Below are positions 7,708 through 15,298 of a stretch of 19,674 bases of DNA, one piece after another. The notes under the pieces are model-generated. The model searched no databases and was not told the DNA's origin. It worked only from the letters and a program-made list of their open reading frames with translations. This stretch comes from JALZAH01 sp051000755 (GTDB taxonomy: Bacteria > Actinomycetota > Acidimicrobiia > Acidimicrobiales > Palsa-688), in contig JBPCNZ010000080.1 in the NCBI GenBank assembly GCA_051000755.1, positions 1 to 19,674 of the forward strand. The letters are read 5' to 3'. Every line of letters starts with the position of its first letter. Within the stretch, counting starts at the first letter, position 1. The position numbers were made by a program, and so were the translations under genes.

Positions 7708-8535
7708 TCATCCGGAGTGGGAGAACACGAGGACCAGGTCGAGCGTCCCTTCGTTGCTGACCCGGGTGATGGCGAAGCTGGGGTCGGGGATGTGCCACAG
7801 GCTGAAGCGGATCGGGACGCTCCCGGCGACGGCGATGTTGGCCCCGTCGCGCTTGGCCTGCAGCGGGAACGTCACCTGCCGGGTGACGCCTCGAAGGGTG
7901 AGCGATCCCGTCGCCTGGGTGGCAACGGTGCCCCCGTTGGCCTCGATCAGGTCCAGTTCCAGGGGCCGCGTGAGGCTGAAGTCGCCATCGGGATGGGAGT
8001 AGGTGTCCAGCAGATGATCACGGTAGACCGTGTCGCGCCCGGCGTTGCCGCTCTTGATCGAGCCCATGTCGACCTTGATGTGGGCCGCGGCCACCATGGA
8101 CTTCGAGATGACCATGGTCCCGCTCACCTTGGAGGTCTGGCCCACGGCGGTGTGGTTCTGGCCGAAGAGGACCTCCCCGACCCGGTAGTCGACCTGCGAA
8201 CCCTTGGTCACGTTCCAGGTGCCGTCGATGGGCCCCGGTGCCACGCCTTGGCTCGCCGGCAGGGCCAGGAGGGCGGGTGCCTTGCCGTCTACCACGTGGA
8301 AGTACACGAAGGGCCCGGCGATGGCGGCGAACACCAGCATGGCCACCGCCCCGAGCAGCCACCCGATCCCCTGGTGGCGAGAGGTTCGCTTGATGGGCGT
8401 GCCGACCAGGGACGGCGGTAGGGCGCATTCGGCACAGGACGACAGGTGCTCGGAGAGTTGGTGCCGGTCGACGCTGGGGGCATGGTCGTCGACCAGCAAC
8501 TCGGTGATCGCGGCACGGGCGCTGCTGCAGTCCAT
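7708..8535 (-). CDS. anti-sigma zinc-finger / transmembrane / YceI fusion protein
   Basis: This 275-aa protein combines three parts. Residues 1-40 look like a ZAS anti-sigma zinc finger, with C3 and H30-x3-C34-x2-C37. Residues 57-82 are one membrane helix (GIGWLLGAVAMLVFAAIAGP and on). From about residue 105 a YceI-like domain begins with DGTWNVTKGSQVDYRV and contains KVSGTMVISK, NAGRDTVYRDHLLDT, TGSLTLRGVTRQVTFP and SFAITRVSNEGTLDLVL. YceI domains form lipocalin-like barrels that bind isoprenoid lipids. The likely topology is a cytoplasmic zinc finger with YceI outside. No sigma-factor gene is adjacent, so a regulatory role is inferred. The gene starts 9 bp after the SEC-C gene with no clear ribosome site, suggesting coupled translation. 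Confidence 0.83.
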   Translation of the reverse strand: MDCSSARAAITELLVDDHAPSVDRHQLSEHLSSCAECALPPSLVGTPIKRTSRHQGIGWLLGAVAMLVFAAIAGPFVYFHVVDGKAPALLALPASQGVAPGPIDGTWNVTKGSQVDYRVGEVLFGQNHTAVGQTSKVSGTMVISKSMVAAAHIKVDMGSIKSGNAGRDTVYRDHLLDTYSHPDGDFSLTRPLELDLIEANGGTVATQATGSLTLRGVTRQVTFPLQAKRDGANIAVAGSVPIRFSLWHIPDPSFAITRVSNEGTLDLVLVFSHSG

Positions 8536-8544
8536 TTGACTCAG

Positions 8545-10473
8545 TTAATCGCCGTCCCGGTTCTTACCTACATCGAGCGGACCCAGGGGGGTGATGGCCG
8601 CGCCGTACCATCTTGCCAGCGCCTTGGCACCCGATTCGTCGTCGAGCAGGGGGATGAGGGAGTCGCGCAGGTCGAGCGGAACCTCCATGGCCGAGCCGAG
8701 GATCTGGTTGACGGCGCCGACGTGCGCCACCCGGGCCAGGATGAGGTCACCGGGCTTCCGGCCAACCGAGCCGGTGCGCTCGTCGACGCTTACGGCATCG
8801 CCGGTCAAGGTGTCGCGCAGGTCCAACCGGGAGCCCTCGTCGACGGCGGTGACCTCCCACAACCGTCGGGGTTCTTCGAGGAACGCAGTCAGCAGTTCCC
8901 GCTCGTCTGGGGGGAGCAGGTCGCTTCGTTCGGCCAGGTAACGGGCGGCCAGGCCGCCTTCCCACAGGGCCAGGTCGTTGATCATAGAGTCCACGGCCAG
9001 GCGGTCGAAGCTGGTGGAAGGCTCGGGGTCCTCGGGATCCAAAGCGGCGTCGGCCAGCGACAGCCTGACGCTCTGGTGCTCCGGGCGGGTGGCGAACAGC
9101 GCCAGTTTGAACGACAGCAGGGTGGTGCGCCCCGCCAGGGGGACGGAACGGTGCCGGGCGCAGCACTCCTTGAACTTCCGTCCCGAACCGCACGGGCACG
9201 GCTGGTTGCGCCCGGCCTGGCGGTAGGGCCGATCGAGATCGAGCAGGAAGGCCAGCACCGGGCCCTCGGGGTCGAGGTCCGGGTGGCGCAGCGACGCGAT
9301 GGCGCCGGTGATGTCGCTGCGGTCGATCTGGTACCGGGAGAGGGTGGCGGCGGCCGGTCCGTAGGCCGCGTCGAGGCTCGCTCTGCGGACATGGCCCTCG
9401 GCGCTGATGACGTCCCCCTGGTTGTCCGTGGCGGAACCGGCCAGCAACCACGACGGGGCGGCTCCGCCGGGCGCCTGCTCGGCGACAAGGGTGGCGAAGT
9501 CGACCAACCGGGCCCGGTCATCCGGCGGGGCGGACTGCTGGTAGTCGGCGAACGCCAGGCCCACGGCGCTGTGCCCCAGGTCCCGGTTCACGGCTTCGGC
9601 ATCGACCTCCTGGCGGGGGTCGGCAACGAAGTGAGCGAAGGCGGCGCCGACGTGGTCGAAGGCGCTGCGACAACAAGTGTCGAAGCCCCACGCCTCCTCG
9701 ACCTCCTCGCGCCGCTTCTGGCGAGCCCGGTCGTAGCGGCTGAACCACGTCTGGCCCTGTCGGCCGAACGTGAAGCCACGCCGTTCGAGGCCGGCCCGCT
9801 CCAGGAGCTCACCGAGGGGCGGGACGGGACGGCGAAAGGCGTCGGCGTCGGCGGCCAGGGCGTCGAGGAGAAGCGGGAACGCTTCCTCCCCTTCATGGGG
9901 AGAGATGCGACCGTCGATCGTGGCTCGCAACCGGTCGACTTCGCGCTCGCCGTCTGCCAGCTCGCCGGCGCCGCCGACCTCCACGGTCAGCCCGAGACGG
10001 CGAAACGCCACCAGATCGCCCTCGTTGAACGGAGCCAGCCACCCTTCGGGTCCGCCGAGGGACCCGAAGGTCTCACCGACGCGAACCTCGGAGGAACGGT
10101 CGATCAGTCGGCCTTCCCCGCCGCCGAGCTCGAGGCCGTGGGGTGCGGACCAGTCGAGGGCCACGAGGTCCGGGGAGGTCCCCACCACCCCGAGGTCCAG
10201 CTCCTCCGCGCTCAGTCGATGGGTGAGCACCATGCCGTCGGTCAGGGCGGTGCTGGCGAAGACGGTGTCGCCGGTTGTGGCCCACACGTTGTCGCCCAGG
10301 AGCTCCTTTACGACCACGGCGGCGATCTCGGCGTCGTCGAGGCCCTCGTCCCTCAGGCCAACCAGGACACCTCGAGCGTCGAGCCGCTCGACCAGCACCG
10401 ACGACGGCAGGGGACCCTCTCCGAGGATCGCCTGCGCGGCGTGGGTGATCTCTTCCTCGCCCGAAATGTTCAT
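8545..10473 (-). CDS. large SEC-C motif protein of unknown function
   Basis: This 642-aa soluble protein has one clear landmark, a SEC-C zinc-binding motif at about residues 421-436 (RNQPCPCGSGRKFKECC), similar to the C-terminal tail of SecA. Here it lies in the middle, not at the end. The N-terminus (ITHAAQAILGEGPLPSSVLV) looks helical and winged-helix-like. A Cys pair (FDTCCRSAFDHV) precedes the motif. The C-terminal 200 residues contain FLEEPRRLWEVTAVDEGSRL and GDLILARVAHVG, which look beta-rich. No catalytic motif is recognised. SEC-C motifs usually mediate zinc-dependent protein binding, so an adaptor role is a guess. The ATG has no Shine-Dalgarno sequence, but TACGGT lies 6 nt upstream. 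The downstream ZAS-YceI gene is probably in the same operon. Confidence 0.75.
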   Translation of the reverse strand: MNISGEEEITHAAQAILGEGPLPSSVLVERLDARGVLVGLRDEGLDDAEIAAVVVKELLGDNVWATTGDTVFASTALTDGMVLTHRLSAEELDLGVVGTSPDLVALDWSAPHGLELGGGEGRLIDRSSEVRVGETFGSLGGPEGWLAPFNEGDLVAFRRLGLTVEVGGAGELADGEREVDRLRATIDGRISPHEGEEAFPLLLDALAADADAFRRPVPPLGELLERAGLERRGFTFGRQGQTWFSRYDRARQKRREEVEEAWGFDTCCRSAFDHVGAAFAHFVADPRQEVDAEAVNRDLGHSAVGLAFADYQQSAPPDDRARLVDFATLVAEQAPGGAAPSWLLAGSATDNQGDVISAEGHVRRASLDAAYGPAAATLSRYQIDRSDITGAIASLRHPDLDPEGPVLAFLLDLDRPYRQAGRNQPCPCGSGRKFKECCARHRSVPLAGRTTLLSFKLALFATRPEHQSVRLSLADAALDPEDPEPSTSFDRLAVDSMINDLALWEGGLAARYLAERSDLLPPDERELLTAFLEEPRRLWEVTAVDEGSRLDLRDTLTGDAVSVDERTGSVGRKPGDLILARVAHVGAVNQILGSAMEVPLDLRDSLIPLLDDESGAKALARWYGAAITPLGPLDVGKNRDGD

Positions 10474-10649
10474 TGGTCGACCGTAGCGAACCGGCCCGAC
10501 CGGGCGACCCCACCGTCACGGTCAGTCGCCCTGGTTCAGGACCCGATACCGGGGGTGGACCCTGGGAGTGAGTCCCTATTCCCCAACGGAGCAGGCCGAC
10601 GGACGGTCCGACCCGGCCGCTACGCTCGGGGAAGAAGAGGGGAGGCGGG
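10474..10649. promoter_or_regulatory. divergent region upstream of SEC-C and ferredoxin-P450 operons
   Basis: This 176-bp gap serves both directions. On the minus strand TACGGT ends 6 nt before the SEC-C gene ATG, a leaderless layout. On the plus strand TACGCT (10621-10626) could be the -10 of the ferredoxin-P450 operon, leaving a short leader with GAGGGGAGGCGGG before the ATG. Just upstream is a dyad, GGCCG-ac-GGAC-g-GTCC-gac-CGGCC (about 10594-10618), which could be an operator but may be chance in GC-rich DNA. Confidence 0.35.
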
Positions 10650-10844
10650 ATGCAGGTGCACGTGGATCCGGAACGCTGTCAGGGGCACAGCCGCTGCTAC
10701 GACCTGGCGCCGGAGGTCTTCGACGTCGACGAGCTCGGCAATGCCTTCGAACGCTACGACGGTGTGGTACCGCCCGGCCTGGAGGGCAAGGCCCGGCTGG
10801 CGGCCGCCAATTGTCCCGAACACGCCATCACCACCAAGGATTAG
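10650..10844 (+). CDS. small 3Fe-4S-type ferredoxin, P450 redox partner
   Basis: This is a 64-aa ferredoxin. Its cluster ligands read C10-x2-H13-x2-C16 followed by C55-P, the pattern of the actinobacterial single-cluster ferredoxins encoded beside P450 genes. The second canonical cysteine is histidine. The rest (DLAPEVFDVDELG and NCPEHAI) also fits, and the length is normal for the family. It should carry electrons in the cytosol from a ferredoxin reductase to the P450 encoded 3 bp downstream; no reductase gene is in the window. The start is ATG behind a purine-rich GAGGGGAGGCGGG ribosome site. Confidence 0.93.
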   Translation: MQVHVDPERCQGHSRCYDLAPEVFDVDELGNAFERYDGVVPPGLEGKARLAAANCPEHAITTKD

Positions 10845-10847
10845 ACG

Positions 10848-12089
10848 ATGACCGCTGCCGTTGGTGAAGAGCGTGGACGTCCTCCGGTCATAGACTGGGC
10901 GACCGATTTCGATCACACCGACCCCGGATGGGTCAACGATCCCTATCCCATCTGGGACGAGCTGCGCCAGGGCTGCCCGGTGGCCCACACCGCACGCTAC
11001 GGGGGCACCTGGCTGCCCGTCCGCCATGCCGATGTGGCGGCCGTGGCTTACGACACCGAGCACTTCACGTCCCGTTCGGTCGTGGTCAGCGAGGTCCGCC
11101 CGGGGCCGCTGGACCTGCCGGCTCCCATCGGCCTGGCCCCGCCGATCACGTCCGACCCGCCGTTCCACTCCCAGGCCCGACGCCTGCTGCTGCCCGCCTT
11201 CGCGCCCAAGGCCATCGCCGCCCTCGAGCCGCTCACCCGGGACCTGTGCCGGGAACTGCTCGACGCCACCGCTGGCCACAGCGAGTTCGATGCCGCTGTC
11301 GATTACGCCCAGCACATCCCGCTCAAGGTGATCATCGGGATGCTCGGGTTTCCCCAGGAGGACGCCGACATCTTCCGCCGGTTCATCCGCATCGTCCTCG
11401 AGGACGTCAACCAGTCACCGGAGGACCGCCAGGAGGTGATCGCCACCGGCGAGATCGACGCCTACATTGACGCCCAGATCGCCGACCACCAGGCCCGGCC
11501 GCGCCAGGACCTGACCAGCTTCCTGATGGACGCCGAGCTCGACGGCAACAAGTTGGCCCCCGAGCACATCCGCGGCACCATGGTCCTGTTGATGATCGCG
11601 GGGATCGACACCACCTGGTCGGCGATCGGGTCCGCCCTCTGGCACCTGGCCGCCCACCCCGATGACCGCCACCGGTTGGCCACCGAGGCGGAGCTCATGC
11701 CGAAGGCGGTCGAGGAGTTCCTTCGGGCCTACGCGCCGGTGACAATGGCCCGCCTGGTGGCCCAGGACTTCGAGTTCGGGGGGCAATCGCTCCACGAGGG
11801 CGACTGGCTGCTGCTGCCGTTCCCTTCGGCCAACCGCGACCCCGAGGCCTTCGCCGATGCCGACCAGGTGATCCTCGATCGGGAAGACAACCGCCACGCC
11901 GCCTTCGGGCTCGGCATCCACCGGTGCCTGGGCTCCAACCTGGCCCGCATGAAGATGCGGGTTGCCCTCTCCGAGTGGATGGCCCGCTACCCCGACTTCG
12001 AGCTCGTGGACCCCGCCGAGGTCACCTGGTCCGCCGGCCAGGTGCGCGGCCCCCGGCACATCCCTGTGCGCATCCTCGGGTCGGGCTGA
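10848..12089 (+). CDS. cytochrome P450
   Basis: This 413-aa soluble bacterial class I P450 is a haem monooxygenase that inserts one oxygen atom into an organic substrate using electrons from ferredoxin. Landmarks are in order: DPYPIWDELR near the N-terminus, the I-helix A251-GIDT-T256 with the acid-alcohol pair, E290-x-x-R293 in the K-helix, and the haem loop FGLGIHRCLG with Cys360 as thiolate ligand. The full-length protein shows no damage. It begins 3 bp after the ferredoxin stop, with AAGGA upstream of its ATG, so the two are co-translated. The CYP family and substrate cannot be told from motifs alone. A transporter gene lies convergently beyond a 453-bp gap, but a functional link is only inference. 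Confidence 0.96.
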   Translation: MTAAVGEERGRPPVIDWATDFDHTDPGWVNDPYPIWDELRQGCPVAHTARYGGTWLPVRHADVAAVAYDTEHFTSRSVVVSEVRPGPLDLPAPIGLAPPITSDPPFHSQARRLLLPAFAPKAIAALEPLTRDLCRELLDATAGHSEFDAAVDYAQHIPLKVIIGMLGFPQEDADIFRRFIRIVLEDVNQSPEDRQEVIATGEIDAYIDAQIADHQARPRQDLTSFLMDAELDGNKLAPEHIRGTMVLLMIAGIDTTWSAIGSALWHLAAHPDDRHRLATEAELMPKAVEEFLRAYAPVTMARLVAQDFEFGGQSLHEGDWLLLPFPSANRDPEAFADADQVILDREDNRHAAFGLGIHRCLGSNLARMKMRVALSEWMARYPDFELVDPAEVTWSAGQVRGPRHIPVRILGSG

Positions 12090-12163
12090 GCCGGCCTTCG
12101 GGTTGGTGTCAGAACAGCGCGTCAGATCGGGGAGGCACCTCGAAGGGCTCTCGCCGGCGTGAA

Positions 12164-12264
12164 ATGAACCGAAGACGCCGGTTCTTTCCCGCTTGCGAAC
12201 CGAAGGTACTGTCAGACAGCACCTCCGGTTCACGACCGCCCGCAGACCGGTACGTTCGGTTCAT
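12164..12264. repeat. 101-bp quasi-palindrome (two 50-bp inverted arms)
   Basis: Two 50-nt arms face each other around a single central A at 12214. The outer 10 nt are identical (ATGAACCGAA and its complement TTCGGTTCAT), and the inner 19 nt match except at three positions. The arm interior (arm positions 11-31) is more diverged, though CCGGT is kept. In a minus-strand RNA all three inner mismatches become G-U pairs, giving a continuous 19-bp stem (12195-12233, minus the few bases needed for a loop). Read outward-in on either strand, the arms give similar peptides (MNR..R, then EP.VLSDST). It could be a bidirectional terminator, a mobile-element remnant or an inverted duplication. Confidence 0.8.
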
Positions 12265-12331
12265 CACGGGAGGGCCGGAGAGGCACCGGGAGCCGCCCAA
12301 CGCCGTGCGCCCCGGAGAGCGCCCCGACGCG

Positions 12332-12373
12332 CACCGACCCACCCCTGACGTCGTTGGCGGGGATGGGTCGGTG
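12332..12373. repeat. 10-bp inverted repeat with 22-nt loop
   Basis: CACCGACCCA at 12332-12341 is the exact reverse complement of TGGGTCGGTG at 12364-12373. It lies 3' of both convergent genes. No T-run follows on either strand, so it is not a classical intrinsic terminator, but it could pause polymerase or protect an mRNA end. Confidence 0.5.
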
Positions 12374-12437
12374 AGGTCAGGGCCCGGCGTCGAGACTAAG
12401 CGCCGGGTGCGACAGGGTAGGGCGATGGTCGGAGGCG

Positions 12438-12522
12438 GGGCCCCAGCGCTCCGGGCCCCAGCGCCCGGCCCCAGCGCCCCGGGCCAAGCGCGCCGGGCCC
12501 CACCGTCCCGGCCCAGCCGAGG
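12438..12522. repeat. GC-rich tandem repeat, period about 14 bp
   Basis: About six imperfect units follow one another, with the best copies GGGCCCCAGCGCCC (12453), GGCCCCAGCGCCCC (12467), GGGCCAAGCGCGCC (12481) and GGGCCCCACCGTCC (12495). The last copy (12509) is degenerate. The array begins 21 bp beyond the stop of the MFS gene, in its 3' untranslated region. Confidence 0.65.
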
Positions 12523-12542
12523 GCGCCGGCCCAGGAGGAGGT

Positions 12543-14507
12543 TCACACCGTGGCGTGGGATCCCTCGGCGTGCAGGGCGGCCAGTTCCTCGGCGATGATC
12601 CGCTCGTGCTCGGCGGCGTCGGCGGCTGCCGCTTTCGGGTTCCAGTGCCCTTTCATCAGCAGGGTGGCGGGGATGAACAACACCGCCCCCGCGAAGCAGA
12701 TCCAGTACCAGTTCTGCCACTGGCCGGGGGCGTCCTTGGCTGCCTTCTCGACTGCGGGGGCGTGGGTCTTGAGGTACGAGGTGACCAAAGGCGGCACCGC
12801 TCCGAGTGCCTTCAACGAGGTGGCCGCCTGTTGCACGGCGGCCCCGGAGCCGGCCAGCACGGCGAGAGCGGCGGGCGGCACCTGGCCGACGGCGATGAGC
12901 CGTTGGGTGGCGGCCGGGATGCCGATGTTGAACTTCTGGGCGATCTGGAGAGCCGCGGCCGCCTGGGCCGACGGGCTTCCCGAGCTCAGACCGGCCTGGG
13001 TGGCGGGGTCGACGGCGCCGAGCGTCGCCACCTGGTCGGCGTAACGGGTCGATACGGTCACGACCTGCGCCACGTCGGTGGGTGAACGCCCCGAGATCTC
13101 GCTCAATGCCTTCACCTGGGCGCTGGCGTTGTTGGGGTTGGCGGTCAGGCCGGCCTGGGTGGCAGGGTCGATCTTGGCGGCGGTGGCCAGCTGGGCGGAG
13201 TACTGGGTGGCGTAACCCTTGACCTGGGCGCCGTTGTCGACCAGGGGGCTGACTGAGCTGATGATGACCGGCAGGATGATGAACGCCAGGAACACGACGA
13301 TGCGCAGGATCAGGCCCCAGATGGCGAGGCCGGTGGCCGTCAGGGCCGGGTTTCGGGCCTCGACCGTCTCGGTGAAGCTGGCCATCCACGGGGCGAAGGC
13401 GCAGCCGAGGGTGACGGCCAGCAGGCTGACGATGATGGCCACGGTGGAGTAGCTGGGCTGCTTGGTGGCCTGGGTCAGGTAGACGACGATCATGACGGCG
13501 CCGGTGGCACCACCGATGACCATGAACGGCTTTCGGACCCGAAGCTTGTCGGAGGCCAGGCCGACGAGGAGCAGGGCGATGGCGTCCATGGCCCAGTTCC
13601 AGTTGCCGATGCCGTTGGCCTGCTTGGCGGTGAAGTTGAACACCGTCTCCAAGAAGATGGTCCCGAAGGCCACGGCTGTGTAATAGATGAGCAGCAGGAT
13701 GGAGATGCCGATGGCGGAGACGATGACGTCGGCGTGGACCATCTGGGAGAACGGCTTCTTGAGGGTCCCCTCGATGTCGATGCCCTTGGCCCGGGCCTCG
13801 ATCAGCTCGCGCTCCTTGAGGTCGACCATCAACTGGTCCCGCAGCTGGGGGGAGAGCTCCCGGAGGAACACGAAGGCCAGGACGAACACGACCAGCCCGA
13901 CGACGCCGCAGATCTGGAACTGACCCTGCCAGTCCGGGTTGACCGTGGGCAGGGTCTGGGTGGCGACGACGCTGACGACGAGGGAGCCGAGCACCGGGCC
14001 CATCGTCCAAAAGCCCATGGCCGTGGCCCGTCCCACCTGGGGGGAGAAGTCCCGGACAAGGGCGGGGGTGGCCACCAGCACCACCCCTTCGACCAGGCCG
14101 ATGACGATGCTGAGAGCTACGAACAGGGCCTTGCTGTGGGTGTTCGGGAGGCCGAAGAGCATGATCACATCGGTGATCAGCACGCCGAAGACGACGAGGT
14201 TGGCTCGCCCCAGACGATCGGCCACGCCGGCGGCGACGGAGGCGAACGCCCCGAGCAGGTTTCCGACGGCCAGGGCGACCACGTAGTAGGTGAACGACAT
14301 GTGCAGGTTGGCCAGGATCTGGGGGGCCACCCCGCTGCCCACGTAGTTCTCGTAGTAGAGGATGACGGTGACGACCACGACCAGGCCCAGCTGGAAGAAC
14401 CGCATCCCCGTCTCGGGGTAGTGCTCGAACTGGCGCCGGCCGATGCTTGACCAGAACGTGGTGGGCCGGCGAACAGCCGAGGCCTCCGATGCTGCGGTGG
14501 TGCTCAA
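12543..14507 (-). CDS. MFS transporter with a large insert before the last helix
   Basis: This is a 654-aa major facilitator superfamily permease in the inner membrane; most MFS proteins have 400-500 residues. Motif A is visible as GVADRLGRANLV after the second helix, and about eleven hydrophobic helices precede residue 417. Residues 417-594 then form a 178-aa Ala/Gln-rich, non-membrane insert containing two similar units, IDPATQAGL (446-454) and VDPATQAGL (499-507). A final helix (WYWICFAGAVLFIPATLLM) and a charged tail follow. The substrate is unknown. The start is TTG, chosen because AGGGGAGA precedes it closely. The TetR gene lies 185 bp upstream on the same strand with a palindrome between them, so TetR control is likely. 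Confidence 0.9.
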   Translation of the reverse strand: MSTTAASEASAVRRPTTFWSSIGRRQFEHYPETGMRFFQLGLVVVVTVILYYENYVGSGVAPQILANLHMSFTYYVVALAVGNLLGAFASVAAGVADRLGRANLVVFGVLITDVIMLFGLPNTHSKALFVALSIVIGLVEGVVLVATPALVRDFSPQVGRATAMGFWTMGPVLGSLVVSVVATQTLPTVNPDWQGQFQICGVVGLVVFVLAFVFLRELSPQLRDQLMVDLKERELIEARAKGIDIEGTLKKPFSQMVHADVIVSAIGISILLLIYYTAVAFGTIFLETVFNFTAKQANGIGNWNWAMDAIALLLVGLASDKLRVRKPFMVIGGATGAVMIVVYLTQATKQPSYSTVAIIVSLLAVTLGCAFAPWMASFTETVEARNPALTATGLAIWGLILRIVVFLAFIILPVIISSVSPLVDNGAQVKGYATQYSAQLATAAKIDPATQAGLTANPNNASAQVKALSEISGRSPTDVAQVVTVSTRYADQVATLGAVDPATQAGLSSGSPSAQAAAALQIAQKFNIGIPAATQRLIAVGQVPPAALAVLAGSGAAVQQAATSLKALGAVPPLVTSYLKTHAPAVEKAAKDAPGQWQNWYWICFAGAVLFIPATLLMKGHWNPKAAAADAAEHERIIAEELAALHAEGSHATV

Positions 14508-14658
14508 GGTCTCCCCTGGTTCTCGGAAGGGACAGTTGGGGAATGACGCCGCCTTCGTCCCTCGCCCCCCGCCGGCGCATCCAGCGGCGCGTTGATCTCA
14601 GACTCAGACGCTCTGCTTCTGTTCCCCGCCGGATGTGGTGTGCCCGGCGGCACAGAAA

Positions 14659-14677
14659 GTAGCACGGCCCGTGCAAC
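14659..14677. promoter_or_regulatory. candidate TetR operator, 19-bp palindrome
   Basis: GTAGCACGGCCCGTGCAAC reads as an imperfect palindrome in which eight of nine base pairs around the centre are symmetrical (core GCACG-gcc-CGTGC). It lies in the 185-bp space between the TetR stop and the MFS start, 16 bp after the TetR gene. TetR regulators bind dyads of about this size. Its place fits repression of the MFS gene. The remainder of the 14508-14692 gap shows nothing else I can name. Confidence 0.45.
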
Positions 14678-14692
14678 AACCTGAAGGCCCAA

Positions 14693-15298
14693 TCAGTGAC
14701 GGATGCCGGCGCCGATCAGCCGTTCGACGGTCAGTCTGAGCACGGCCGTGGCCCGTTCCACCGGGAGGCTCTGCTCGTCGCGCAAGGCGGACCAGGCGCT
14801 GAAACTGCCGGCCGAAAGAATGGCTTCGACGACGTCGAGCCGTTCCTCCGCCGACAGAGCCGCCAATTCCGGGACAAAGGTCGCTTCGATCCAGTCCCGG
14901 TACCGTTTCTTGAACGTGTCCCTGTTTGCCCGCAGTTGCCGAGAGAAGGGTTCCCGCAACCGGGCGGCGCGGGCTACGGGTGCCATGGTCTCCAGCGCCT
15001 CGACTCGCCGGCTGACGAAGGTGGCCACCCTTTCGGCGCTCGGGAAAGAATGATCGATGGTGGCCATCATGGGCCCCACCTTTTCCATCTCCCGGCGGCC
15101 GGCCGCCAGGTACAGCGCCTCGAGGTCATCGAAGTGCTGCCACACGCTTCGCAGCGACACGCCCGCGCCCGCGGCGATGGCCCGGGCCGTCGGTTGCGGG
15201 TCGCCATCCTCGATCAGCGACAGGAACGCCTCAACCACGGCCTCCTTGGTCCGCTGTCCCCGAAGGACGCGTCCATCCAGTTCCTCGGCCCCCTCCAT
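14693..15298 (-). CDS. TetR/AcrR-family transcriptional regulator
   Basis: This 201-aa protein is of the usual TetR length. The N-terminal helix-turn-helix covers about residues 17-63: RTKEAVVEAFLSLIEDGD, then ARAIAAGAGVSLRSVWQHF, where the recognition helix is VSLRSVWQHF, followed by the DLEALYLAAG linker helix. The C-terminal helical domain should bind a small ligand and dimerise; its ligand is unknown. It probably represses the MFS transporter downstream and perhaps the phosphoesterase gene, from which it is divergent across only 30 bp. The start is ATG with no Shine-Dalgarno sequence but TAGGTT 7 nt upstream, suggesting leaderless transcription. Confidence 0.92.
   Translation of the reverse strand: MEGAEELDGRVLRGQRTKEAVVEAFLSLIEDGDPQPTARAIAAGAGVSLRSVWQHFDDLEALYLAAGRREMEKVGPMMATIDHSFPSAERVATFVSRRVEALETMAPVARAARLREPFSRQLRANRDTFKKRYRDWIEATFVPELAALSAEERLDVVEAILSAGSFSAWSALRDEQSLPVERATAVLRLTVERLIGAGIRH

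Larger units (their letters stand above)
12090..12542. other. 453-bp non-coding gap between P450 and MFS genes
   Basis: No credible gene is found here. Open frames exist on both strands, but they are extensions of antisense or shifted frames with poor composition. The gap holds three structures listed separately: a 101-bp quasi-palindrome, a 10-bp inverted repeat with a 22-nt loop, and a GC-rich 14-bp tandem repeat. Both flanking genes point into it, so transcription termination is one likely role. Confidence 0.6.

Noticed and set aside
8446..10851. 801-codon open frame on the plus strand
   Set aside because: It is antisense to the SEC-C gene and has the Gly/Val/Gln-rich composition typical of antisense frames in GC-rich DNA.
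12109..14679. 856-codon open frame on the minus strand
   Set aside because: It is a shifted frame of the MFS gene, rich in Arg, Gly and Pro with no domain; the frame used at 12543-14507 has clear membrane helices.
14504..14692. Short minus-strand frame ending in a TTGA overlap with the MFS start
   Set aside because: It would need a TTG start inside the TetR tail without a ribosome site, and the sequence has no protein-like character.
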